A program made the position numbers and the translations under genes. The notes beneath the pieces were generated by a model. That model was not told the DNA's origin. It searched no databases and saw only the letters and a list, made by a program, of their open reading frames with translations. Positions 20,251 to 29,734 of a DNA stretch of 64,000 bases are shown here, piece by piece. The stretch lies in NCBI RefSeq assembly GCF_033439725.1, contig NW_026944383.1, forward strand, positions 4,340,001 to 4,404,000, in the 5' to 3' direction. Source of the stretch: Neurospora tetraspora (lineage: Eukaryota; Ascomycota; Sordariomycetes; Sordariales; Sordariaceae). Position 1 is the first letter of the stretch; every line of letters begins with the position of its first letter.

Positions 20251-20875
20251 CTCTTTACAGCATCCAGTGTCGACTTTGCTCCTAGGTTCGCAAATATCCT
20301 CAAGAGTATCAACCCCCCTACGATTGGATACTTAAAGTCTTTACCGAATCAATTTTCGCGGACGGGGTAGGGTGTTTATGTGTTGGTATTTGAGAAACCA
20401 AGCTCGAAACCAGCTATCTATGTAGGATCTAGCGCCAATAGTGTCTCTGGAATAGGAGGCCGTATCAATCAACATCAAACAGCTACCGCCGGCTCCTCCA
20501 GATCAGCCACACCCAAAGGGGTCCAGGAGAAGCTCAATGAAGGCTATACCTTAGTCCTGAGTCCATACTGGGCGATTGGCAAGACTCCCAATCCCATCTC
20601 AACACACTGCTACAATCCGCACCTTCATCATAGCTCTAGAAGCTGCAATGACTTGTATTCTCTGGTCCATGATGAGTAACAAATCGTGGGGGTTTACCAA
20701 CGCAAATGGCGGAGACCTTTGTCCTTGGCCCAAGGACAACTACGAGTACATCGGGATCAACAGACAGAACCCGATCAAAGGCAGAGAGTCCGGCTCAAGG
20801 CCGGAACACGAGTGGAAGACGGGAGGCTATTCTGACGAGTTCGACGAGCTCCTCTTCTTGCTCATGGATTCATAG
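20251..20875 (+). pseudogene. GIY-YIG-like family, broken copy 3
   Basis: The plus strand carries an N-terminal segment (FANILKSINPPTIGYL) ending in TAG at 20368. Directly after it comes GVYVLVFEKPSSKPAIYVGS, the GIY-YIG-type core. Then follow GGRINQHQ and KLNEGYTLVLSP; after a frame change near 20595 the domain ends with TFIIALEAAMTCILW, LCPWPKDNYEYIG and a Glu-rich tail (stop at 20875). The order and spacing match copies 1 and 2. With one stop and one frame change it is almost certainly inactive. It runs in the opposite direction to copy 1. Confidence 0.55.
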
Positions 20876-21653
20876 AATAGAGCCGTCGGCCGACCAGGGC
20901 CAGAAGGGGTCTCATTTGTTGGGGCTTTGATTGTGAGTCTGACATGAGAAAGTGAAAAACAAGTGAGATTGGCGATTTCTGACTCTGAATAATGGCCATA
21001 GATGCGTGGAATCAAGACCGGACCCATCTCACCATCCTTTTACTTCATTCTTTCTCCATATTCTCTATGGCGAACATGTCTTCGGGAAACATCCATCCCC
21101 AGCCCGACCTCCCCCGGTCATTCAATCATCGGAGGACTACAAGCCTCCCAACGCCCACAACATCGAGGAGGAGGGCTGGAAGATCCAGCGAGGTGTACAC
21201 ACTTGGGACTGGGGATTGTTCTCGCTCAGTCTTGCTCCTCCACATCTTCTGGAAACCTGTACCTCAACAACGGCCACGTTTCCGAGAGCCCCATCGCCGT
21301 CCAAATCAACAACGATGGCAGGGAAAACATCGCGGGACAAGGCATTCCTCTCCTCGCGCCTATTTGCATTGTATGTGTCCTTGTTCCTGGTCCGGCGTTC
21401 GCGGTTTGATTCTTGCATCATTCGACGTCTGGTTTCTTCGATTTTGTCTTTCTATAGGCCCGAAGTAAACCATTCTGACCTTCGGATACTCTCTCTCCAA
21501 GCATCATGCTAACATAAACCCCCATAAGGCACCGAGCCGCCCCATTTGCTGTTTGTCAAGGTGGGATGGATAGTTTCTCTATCCTCGTAAGCGTATAATC
21601 CATACGTCAAAGCAGTTTCAAGGATTAAAAGAATAATCCACGAGCAGGCAGAA
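20876..21653. other. Region without a supported gene
   Basis: Three overlapping plus-strand frames between 20992 and 21512 are open. One contains a short protein-like run (LYLNNGHVSESPIAVQINND) but no start or domain that I can defend. Possibly a small decayed gene. Confidence 0.25.
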
Positions 21654-22420
21654 TTAGATAGATGTCTGTTGGCAATGGCGTCGACACCAAAATCTTATTA
21701 TGCGATATGCGGCAAAATCCATAGCAACCCCGACATTCCTGGCGGAATCGAATGCAACAGCATCATCAGCGATGATGAGACCATTGTCAGCTGCTTGGCT
21801 CCCGTTCCAAGGGAGGTTGTTTGGTTGAGTATGACCATTCGTTTCAAGATACAGGACTGCTTCCAACAGAAGAGACCGAGCCGGCAAGAAGGTCTTTCAT
21901 GGGCCCGTCGGTCCCTCCATGCGGCTGACTTTGAATGTTTTGACGGCAGCGTTTTTAAGCTGCTTGACCATGGGCAGCTCTGTCTAGCTGCGATGTACTT
22001 GGTGGTGGAGTCAGCTCTGATCCTAGGCACTGCGTCGAACAGCTGCAACACCGTGATTGGGATCTCCATCTCCGCCAGGATCTTTCCCAGGTCAAACGGC
22101 TCAAGTCCATACTCCTCAAGCCCTTTGATGTGCGGGCGGGGCCGTTCTGCTTCAAGATGGCCTTGACCTTGTCCAAGATCTCCTTCGCTTTCTTTCCTGT
22201 CTCGCGGATCATGTCTAGCTTATGGCGGGAGTCTTCAGAGGGACAGTTGCTGCGGGCTTCGCGGTGGGTGTCGGGCGCAGCGGTGGGATCTTTGGTCTGT
22301 CGTCTTCCGTTACCACCGGTTCCGCCGCATTGGGCTTCGTGACAGGCTGCAGCGAGGGTCCCTTCTTCGGCACCGGATGCTTGGAAATCTTCGCAGATGA
22401 GTCGAGAACCTATGCTGTCA
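21654..22420 (-). mobile_element. Possible fossil of an LTR-type (Ty3/Gypsy-like) element, fragment
   Basis: Minus-strand pieces have the flavour of the gag-to-protease stretch of fungal Ty3/Gypsy elements: a charged helical part, a Pro/Lys-rich linker and a MEIPITVLQLFDAVPRIRA-type segment. It is a broken, partial copy with several breaks. No LTRs, reverse transcriptase or integrase were seen, so the family assignment is weak and the age cannot be judged beyond old enough to be decayed. Confidence 0.25.
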
Positions 22421-22596
22421 TTGTCCCGTCTGTCTTCCGTGCTGTCAAGGTCGTCGTCATCTGAATTGCTGCTTTTATCTGGACCTATGGCTATTTTCCT
22501 GGGTTTGTTGGTCTTGTCGGCGTTGGCGAACAGGACTCGTAGTCTGGTTCGCTGTAGAGATTTGTAACAAGTCAACATTTCTGTGCAATGGATCAA

Positions 22597-23178
22597 TCAC
22601 AATGACTCCCACTCACAGGGCGGAAAATTATGTGGGTTGCTTCTTCTTTTGTTAACGTTGTGTCCGCCTTCCTTCGCTCTTTCCCCTGAAAATTGGAAAT
22701 TGCTTGGCGCGCCCTGAGCCGATCTTTCCACGTCCCGATGGCCCCGCGTCAGCAAAAATACCGTCCCGCCTTGTGCAAAATGAAACGAAAGAATACCATG
22801 AATACGCTGTTTCGAATACTTTGACTCCTATTGTGTCATTATTCTGCCAGTAATTGGCGGAAAAGTGTTTCAAAATTTTGAGTGTCTGTCCGAAGTCGGA
22901 ATGTCGCTGGAACCCGACCCGAGCGCATGCATTTCGGGTTGAGACCACACTCGGAAGAAGAGTGTGAATAGCAGGTATTTGGCGTGGACGTATTCACCCC
23001 TCTTCTCTCTCCCAGCTACTACCATAAATATTTCGATCCGTTACCCTTCGTTGCCTGGAGAACGACATCAAACTTTCGACGTCGAGTTTTCTTGCCTTTT
23101 TTAGGGTTTCTTGCTTTCGAGCCAGCAAACTAGATAGCCACCAACAATCTTCCAGCAGCTTCCCCGCCCCAAGTAATA
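22597..23178. other. Promoter-side flank of copy H, no gene seen
   Basis: No coding frame. This is the upstream region of the only plus-strand DW/EQR gene. Confidence 0.35.
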
Positions 23179-23544
23179 ATGGCGTAAGTAACCTCTCCTT
23201 TCCTATCCTTCCACCCATCCCCAAACAGCAAAAACGAAGCTAACTTTGCCTCCAGGTGGATCGAATTCGAGAGGGGTAAGCAACAGAACGACCAAATCCA
23301 ACACCACATCTCCCAATTTCCATGGCCCACGACTAATCGAATCTCTCCTCTTCTGCTAGACTGGACCTACCAATGGTCTTTGGTCTTGCAGGCCAAAAAC
23401 CTCGTGGACCACCGTCTCTCAATCGGCGCCGACACCCATGCGCTGCTCTACGAGCAGCGGTGGTTGAGGGCCGCCCAACCCAACTGTAACATCCCTTGGA
23501 TGTTTTACAATGCTGTTGTGATGGAGCTGGAGGGTCGGTTGTAG
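23179..23544 (+). CDS. DW/EQR family small protein, copy H (plus strand)
   Basis: Exons 23179-23183 (ATGGC), 23256-23275 (20 nt) and 23360-23544, with introns of 72 and 84 nt and canonical sites (GTAAGT/CAG, GTAAGC/TAG). The 69-residue product is the shortest complete member. It reads M-A-WIEFERDWTYQWSL, then LQAKNLVDHRLSIGAD, LLYEQRWLRAAQP, IPWMFYNAVVMELEGRL and stops. It therefore shows the minimal unit of the family with no tail. Its microexon is almost the same as that of copy F (both start GTGGATCGAATTC), so F and H are close relatives in opposite orientation. Function unknown. Confidence 0.8.
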
Positions 23545-24308
23545 GCGGGTTGCGCGTGTTGATGCGGTAAAGAATCCTCTTTTTGCGATCGAGATATCTT
23601 CGAAGCAACGACCGAGACTGACGTGATTGTTGTTGAACAGATCCAAGCCCACGCAAGTTTCTTTGCTGGATGTAGTGCTTGACGCCGAATCCTCAGATTT
23701 CCCACAGACGAGCCGAGGGAGTTAAGGGAACGTATACCAATACCTCGCCCCCTACATCCGTCACAACACGGCTGGAGTAGAGCTAGGTTTCTCTCTCCTT
23801 TTCCCATCGCTTGTAGCTGACAAGACAATTCACGCTCTCCTTCGCTCTCTTTTTACCACTTCCCCCCTTGCTTGTTGCTTTGATGCTTTCACATGCGTTT
23901 TATTGTTCTGTTTGTTTGTGCCTGTCCAGAATTCGTTGGTTCTTTTATTTTGCCTTGTTTTCCCCCTTCTCCTCATGCTGCTTGTGATCTCCCGGTCGCC
24001 TCTCCCTCCTGCTCCTCTCGACTGGCCTAGGTCGCCCTCCTCGTTTCTCGAGCACTCTCGCATTTTATGGCTTTTCTTGCTGATAGGTTCAAGGAACAGA
24101 GGCGGCTGAAAGCCATTGCCAGTTTTCCAGTTTTGCTAATCTTTACTATCAGCAGGCATATTATTCAGCCCTTATAGCCTCCCAGTGGCTCGACCATTCA
24201 AGTCCACTCCCCGTTCACAATTATTCCAGCGTTAGAGCCGTTGTCGAAGCACAACCCCGAACCCTGCGTTCTTTGACCGAGTCAGCACCTAGCTGTCCTC
24301 TCCATGCT
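23545..24308. other. Intergenic region, no gene seen
   Basis: Shared 3' flank of the converging genes H (+) and I (-). A T-rich hydrophobic open frame at 23903-24109 has no start context or domain and is treated as chance. Confidence 0.4.
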
Positions 24309-24740
24309 CTAACCGCGATAAAGTCCTTCATCCTCGAGCGCCATGACAATAGCGTTGTAGAACATGAATGCCGGGGTTCCCATGACGCTGCTATATCTCA
24401 AGCGCCTCTGCTCCATGCGCAGGGCGGTCCGGCTGACGCCGGAAGCGATGTGGAAAAGAACGAGCACTCTTGCCTGGAACGCCAGGGAGACGCCCGGACG
24501 CCAATCTACAGCAGGGTGACAATGTCAGTTTATGCCAGTTCTGAACAAACACAAGAGTCTTGGGGAGGTAGAAGGGGTGCACAGAATATGCCATACCTTT
24601 GTAGAAGTTGATGTATCTGGAAACACGGGGACCGGTTAGCTTCATTTGAGCACAGGAGGAGATGTGTCGTAAGGAGATGAGGATGATGCTTACGGCTGTC
24701 TCGGAGTTCCCTGCAGCGAGAAGATATCCTCGTAACCCAT
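24309..24740 (-). CDS. DW/EQR family small protein, copy I
   Basis: Exons on the minus strand: 24694-24740 (47 nt), 24597-24616 (20 nt) and 24309-24505; introns of 77 and 91 nt with GTAAGC/CAG and GTATGG/TAG. The 87-residue product has a longer first exon (MGYEDIFSLQGTPRQP). The conserved YINFYKDWRPGVSLAFQARV, ALRMEQRRLRYSS and AFMFYNAIVMALEDE follow. It forms a tandem triplet with J and K; all three share an upstream block of about 85 bp (here 24928-25010). In this subgroup the LL before E-Q-R is replaced by a R-M-E-Q-R form. Function unknown. Confidence 0.75.
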
Positions 24741-24927
24741 GGCTGGTAGAATCACGGTTGGTCTGAAGAGCAGAAAGGTATGATATGCCGAGAATATACT
24801 TTGATGTTGTGGTAGGACACCGCAGGCTACGATTTTGACGATGGTGGAAGGGTGGTATGAAAGTTTGAGGAACAAAAATCTATATCGACGACTGATAAAT
24901 CCCAATTCACTGACCATTGAGCTCAAC

Positions 24928-25010
24928 CTTGAACCTCGTTTTTAGTTACGGTGAAGGGAAGATGTTGAACCAAAATTCCGAGAACCTACAGCAGACCAGA
25001 ATTGCTCAAT
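24928..25010. repeat. Conserved upstream block of the I/J/K triplet, copy 1
   Basis: The segment with GTGAAGGGAA and GAGAACCTACAG occurs in similar form at 26098-26185 and 27040-27122. Each lies about 190-220 bp upstream of the ATG of I, J and K. It marks the duplicated unit and may include promoter elements. Confidence 0.6.
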
Positions 25011-25402
25011 CGGCAAAGGCCACCTCGCGTTCACCATTACTCCACCGTTACGAGTCCAAGTTGTAGAACGGCGAAAAGCAAAAGACCACGACAAAAGCAT
25101 GAGGAATAGGGAAAACAGGAAAAGTCAGTGTGATAGACACCATGCGCCGAGCTGCAAAATTACACCGGAAAGTAGGGCCACAAGACGCAGATAATGACGG
25201 CAGAAGAAGACCGACGAGCAAAATATCTTGGTTGAAAAGAACCCGAGACAAAGAAAGCTTGAAACTACCACGAGAGAAGAGCTAAAACCGCCGACTGCCA
25301 AGTCATCATCCGACCAGCCTGCCTGCCTGTTCCTCCTCGTCGTGAATACAACCGCGAACCCCTCAACTTCTTTCCGTAATCGACAGTCCTCCACTCCACG
25401 CT

Positions 25403-25884
25403 CTAATGAAGCCACAAACAGTCTTCCAGCTCCCAGACGATCGCGTCATGGAAGAAGTACGGCATGCTACCCATAGGGCTACGATACCTGAGGTGTCTCT
25501 GCTCCATCCGCGGAGCGTTCCGACTAACACCGGATGCAAGCTGCCATAGAACTAGAACTCTGGCCTGGAAAGCCAAGGGGACGCCCGGCCAGAAATCTAT
25601 GAAACAACGTCAGTTTGCGATAATTTTTTAGTGGTTAGTGTAGGGCGAGATGAGCAATGTCGGCTCTAGAAAAAAGGAGGAACGAAGTGCATATTGAAGC
25701 AGACGGCAGCATATCTGATGATGGAGGGGTATTGGGGTTGACGCATACATACCTCTGGTGAAGGAGATGTGGCTGTAACGAGGATCGGTTAGCTGTGTTG
25801 GAGCAATAGGTAGGAGATATGTCGTCGCGAGGATGGTGCTTACATCTGCCTCAAAAACATTTGGGTCCACTGGTTGTAATCCAT
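25403..25884 (-). CDS. DW/EQR family small protein, copy J
   Basis: Exons on the minus strand: 25844-25884 (41 nt), 25753-25772 (20 nt) and 25403-25596; introns of 71 and 156 nt. The 84-residue product reads MDYNQWTQMFLRQI, then HISFTRDFWPGVPLAFQARV, PRMEQRHLRYRSP and PYFFHDAIVWELEDCLWLH. The D-W motif is D-F-W here. Splice sites are canonical (GTAAGC/CAG, GTATGT/TAG). It is the middle member of the I/J/K tandem triplet, about 1.1 kb from each neighbour. No signal peptide or membrane segment. Function unknown. Confidence 0.75.
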
Positions 25885-26097
25885 GGTTGCCGCTGGTCTT
25901 GTGGATGTCTGAAGGTCAAGAAGAGACTATATTCTGAGGATTTTGGTCGATGTCAAGGTGGGTAGAGGACGGATACGGTGGGCTACGATCGTGACAATAG
26001 TAGAATAGTGGTGGGTAGGAAAGGAAATCTGGGCGGTTGATTTGTTCTAATATATAACGAAGTCGGAGTAATTGCAATTCACCAGCCCTCGAGCTTC

Positions 26098-26185
26098 TTA
26101 AACCTTGAACCTCATCTTTTAATTACGGTGAAGGGAACAGGTCGAATCAAAATTTCGAGAACCTACAGCAGACCAGATTGGCCCG
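26098..26185. repeat. Conserved upstream block of the I/J/K triplet, copy 2
   Basis: Same block as at 24928-25010, here upstream of copy J (TTAAACCTTGAACCTCAT..., GAGAACCTACAGCAGACCAG). Confidence 0.6.
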
Positions 26186-26338
26186 CCTGCTCCTCGCCCC
26201 AATGGACGCAGCCAAAGATCCTTGACTTCCGATATAAACGGGTGTCAACCCAGTTGAAGAGGGCGCACTGCCAGTGCAGCAGGTTGTAGTTCTTCGCCAT
26301 CAATAGTCGACGGTCCTCCGCCGCTACCCTTTGACCCC

Positions 26339-26839
26339 CTACAAACGATAGGAACCATCTTCCAGTGCGATAACGATCGCGTTATGGGAAATATACCTCT
26401 TAGTCCCCCGCGGGGAACGGTACCTCATGTGTCGTTGCTCCATCCGCAGGGCAGTGTGGCTTACACCCGAAGCCAGCTGGAAGAGGATCTGCACTTTGAC
26501 CTGGAAGGCCAGGGAAACGGCGGCCACCCAGTCTATAGGGCAGTAGCAATGTCAGCTTATACGTCTCGTTGTACAGGAGAAGGAAGGGGGAGGAAGGGAG
26601 CGAAGTAAATTGGGATGGAGAGGGTAAAGGCGATGGATGATATGCGATTCAGTAAGGTAGGTGGAGGAGCAGGAGCCACTTGATGAAGGCGCATAATGTT
26701 GACGTACCTCTATCGAAAGAAATGTAGTTGGAAAGAACGTTTATTAGCTTTGGTGGTGTATAAGGAGAGGAAAGCATCGTTAGGATGGTGCTTACGGTTC
26801 CCTCGGGGTTTGCGAGAGCATGTTCCCATTATAGGCCAT
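26339..26839 (-). CDS. DW/EQR family copy K, microexon acceptor altered
   Basis: By alignment with I and J the exons on the minus strand are 26796-26839 (44 nt), 26708-26727 (20 nt) and 26339-26532, which would give 85 residues: MAYNGNMLSQTPREP, YISFDRDWVAAVSLAFQVKV, ALRMEQRHMRYRSP, ISHNAIVIALED. All coding parts are open. However, the intron before the microexon ends in AA (plus-strand TT at 26728-26729) instead of AG, the only non-canonical site among the ten spliced loci. A single C-to-T change on the plus strand, of the RIP type, would explain it. Without that acceptor the microexon is probably skipped; exon 1 (phase 2) joined directly to exon 3 shifts the frame. It is either a newly dead gene or uses a cryptic site. 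Confidence 0.6.
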
Positions 26840-27039
26840 GGTGGTCATCTTGTGGGTGGTCCAAAAGGTAGGGATTTATCCTGTTCCCGGTGATAGGTTT
26901 GATGCTGCGGTAAATAATATTGTGGTCGGTGGGCTCCAGAATGGTAGAAGGGTGATAGGGAGAGAACTTTCGAAGATAGACGAGTTTAAATATATATCGA
27001 CGACGGATAAATCCCAATTCACCAGCCCAAGAACTTCTT

Positions 27040-27122
27040 AAACCTTGCACCTTATCCAAAGCTACAGTGAAGGGAACAGATCGAGCCAAAAATCCGAGAA
27101 CCTACAGAAGACCAGGTTTAAG
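27040..27122. repeat. Conserved upstream block of the I/J/K triplet, copy 3
   Basis: Same block as at 24928-25010 and 26098-26185, here upstream of copy K. Confidence 0.6.
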
Positions 27123-27650
27123 CCAGGTTCTGGTTAGGTATAGGACCTTGAATTCCACCATCCAGAGCATGTTCGAGAACCTGAACCTTTCGCCAGGAAA
27201 TACCTTTACGAAGCTACGATATACGAAACGATTCATCCGGACGGGAAGTCAAAAGACCAGAGATCAGACAGATTACGACGAGGGAATGAGAATGGATGTT
27301 GTGAAAAGCAAATGAATATCGCTATGCCATACCCAAGATATCTAGATGGGTGGCCGTGGGGCAAGGTGTCTATGAATTCTAGAATGACTGCCAAGATGAT
27401 GCTACCCTTCCTTTAGTTTGTCCCTGCCACCATCGATGATGTATCTTTGATGTGTCTTTGGTGCTGTCTTTTCCCCTTCTCGTCGAGGGTGGGTTGTGAT
27501 TTGAGTAGCACGGGACTTCCAGGTTGTGATTTGGGTAGCACGGGGCTAGTAAAGGGGGTTACGTGTGTGTGCAGGTAAAGATGCTGTTACTCCAATGTTT
27601 TGCCAACACGAGGGCAAAATCCGCCACTGTAGTTTACTTGCATCCTCCAT
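27123..27650. other. Intergenic region, no gene seen
   Basis: Flank between K and L. A short phrase (TTGTGATTTG(A/G)GTAGCACGGG) is present twice near 27495 and 27522; otherwise nothing. Confidence 0.4.
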
Positions 27651-28456
27651 CTATTGCAGAATGCAGTGTGATGTTTCCTGCTGGCCACCGGTGCGGTCCG
27701 TCGTCGGGAGCCGTGAACGGACTCCCCTGCGGGTGGTGGACAAAATGGGGTTGTGCTCCAGCACGAAGATGATTGTTGTGTAGAAGCAAAACTCCTGCGA
27801 CTGCACATCAGGTACATATTTCCAGACGCTAGACAGCGGTCCATCATGATCGTCATGCTCGAGAATCTGCCGGACCCTCGCCTTCTCTCTGAGGACGAGT
27901 TGCTCGATCAAGAGTTTTGATCGGGCAAATCCTTGGGCGAGGCGGTCTTGCACGAGACGACGAGCTTGGTCGTGCATGTTGGCGGTGGGGTCGAAGTCTG
28001 TGTAGAGAACAAAAAAAAGTCAGTTCGGTTTGCAAATACCATTACCGATAGGCAGACATCTGAAAAAAAGGAAGAAGAAATAGATCGTATGCCTACCCTT
28101 TTCGAAAGAGATGCACCTGGTGATTGAATGTTAGCTTTGATTGTCCCATGAAGCAAGATAGAAATAAGCGAAGAGAAGAGCACTTACGGTTCCTTGGGTT
28201 CCTCGGGCTCCTCCGGCGTGGTAGACGGGGTCTCATTGACGAGAGTTTCAGCAGGCGTGGGAGGAAGAGTCTCGTCTGCCACGACAGTGGGAGTGGTGGA
28301 AAGAGTCCGTTCTGCCACGGGAGTTGTAGCTGGAGTAGGAGGATGTTTTTGACCTCCAGGCGTCTTCGGCCGAACATGTTGAATCATGCTGAAGGACGAG
28401 TTGCCGCTTTCGGACGGCATGTGTTGATACAGTGATGGCGGTGTGGTTCCGAACAT
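27651..28456 (-). CDS. DW/EQR family protein with long Pro/Thr-rich N-terminus, copy L
   Basis: Exons on the minus strand: 28188-28456 (269 nt), 28097-28116 (20 nt) and 27651-27997; introns of 71 and 99 nt with canonical sites. The product has 211 residues. The first 90 (MFGTTPPSLYQHMPSES... to EEPEEPKEP) form a disordered segment with imperfect repeats of the type T-P-A-(E/T)-T-x-V. Then comes the standard CISFEKDFDPTANMHDQARR, LVQDRL and LLIEQLVLRE. The last helix is changed: instead of F-H-N...E-L-E it has an acidic insert (EHDDHDG) and a different tail (FCFYTTIIFVLEHNP). It is the largest and most divergent member and shows that the microexon structure outlasts strong protein change. Start chosen at the ATG with the best frame; upstream in-frame codons are hydrophobic and unlikely. 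Confidence 0.65.
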
Positions 28457-29250
28457 GATTATTTCTGTTTTGGAGGTAGCGTTGATAAATGACTTCTGGT
28501 CTTCGGATTGTAGGTAGCGAATATGGAGAGATGACTGTGTTATGGTGGATGGAGGGAGGAGAAGAAGAGACGAAGGGCTCAGAAAGAACAACAACATTTA
28601 AATACTGCCCCGGATGTAAATATTGGTGCAGCACCGATGCCCGATCCGTATCATCTGCAGTGTCGGGCTTTGGAATTCATTTTATGCAGGGACCTGTCGC
28701 CTTTAAAAAAAAGTTGGTGCAGATTCTCGGAGTCCGTATGATAGTCTCGGCAACAAGTGTTTAGATCCGCTGCAGGACGTTATGCGAACCGAATGCTGCG
28801 GGATGCTGAAGCACATGGTGTGGCTAATAAGACCGACATCAACCTAAAAGTTTGTTATTTGAGGGCCATCGTGAGTGACTGGTCAAGAGAAGAGAAGAAA
28901 GGCACTTGGTATGTGAACGTTGCTGTCGTAGCGTGCAGCTATTCAAATACAAGAGAGAGGACAAGGCCATGTAGTGTCAGACAGTCAACGAGAATAAAAA
29001 CGAGCTTGTAGGTGAAACAGGAACGGGAAAAGGGGCACAAACCAGAGGGGAAACGGAAATAGACAAAGTTGGCTGGAAATCTCGCGTCGTGCATTGCAAG
29101 GCCACATGCGTTCGAAGCCCGCATGCGTCCGGAGATCCGAGAGTGTGGCGACTATCGGAGTCCACACCTTAAGCCCCATACCTAGAGGTAGATACGTCGT
29201 CGTGGAGTTTAGCCGGCCGAATAACCGATTTCACGTGTCTCGCCATTCCC
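28457..29250. other. Intergenic region, no gene seen
   Basis: Flank between L and M without coding frames or repeats that I can support. Confidence 0.4.
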
Positions 29251-29734
29251 CTACTCCCCGTCAGAAACCCCCGCCTGGTCTTCACGGCAGAAGATGCGGC
29301 TCAAAAATTCTAATTCGGAGACGATAGCGTTGTGGAAGAGGTACATCACTGTTCCCACCGGGCTCGCGTCTCTGTACTCACGCTGCTCCCTTAGTAACGC
29401 CGTTGTGCTGATTCCTGCACACCTGCAAGCCCTGACGAGAAACCTGGCTTGCATGCAGAAAGAAGTATTCGCGTTCCAATCTATAGAAAGCAGTGTTAGC
29501 CTGTGATTAGAGGAGGTTGCGCGTCTTGGATCCGGGCAAGGAAGGTGGTGCTAGTGAAGAATCGGTTTCCTCTTTGCACTGTCTCGGTGACTCAAAAGGA
29601 AACTCACCGCGACTGAAGCTGATGTAACTGAAGGCGAGTTAGCCTATGATCAAACCCCAAAGCGTCTGAACATTAGCAAGATACTTCCATACTTACGGAC
29701 GACTGGGAATTAGAGGATTGGGGTTGCCTGGCAT
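29251..29734 (-). CDS. DW/EQR family small protein, copy M
   Basis: Exons on the minus strand: 29697-29734 (38 nt), 29608-29627 (20 nt) and 29251-29480; introns of 69 and 127 nt (GTAAGT/CAG, GTGAGT/TAG). The 95-residue product reads MPGNPNPLIPSRP, YISFSRDWNANTSFCMQARF, LVRACRCAGI, LLREQREYRDASP, VMYLFHNAIVSELEF and the acidic tail EDQAGVSDGE, shared with copy F. It is the last member of the array and the closest to the NLR-like gene (1.7 kb away). No signal peptide. Function unknown. Confidence 0.75.

Noticed and set aside
23903-24109. Hydrophobic 68-codon frame resembling a membrane peptide
   Set aside because: T-rich sequence yields Leu/Phe by default; no start context, no homologous copies.
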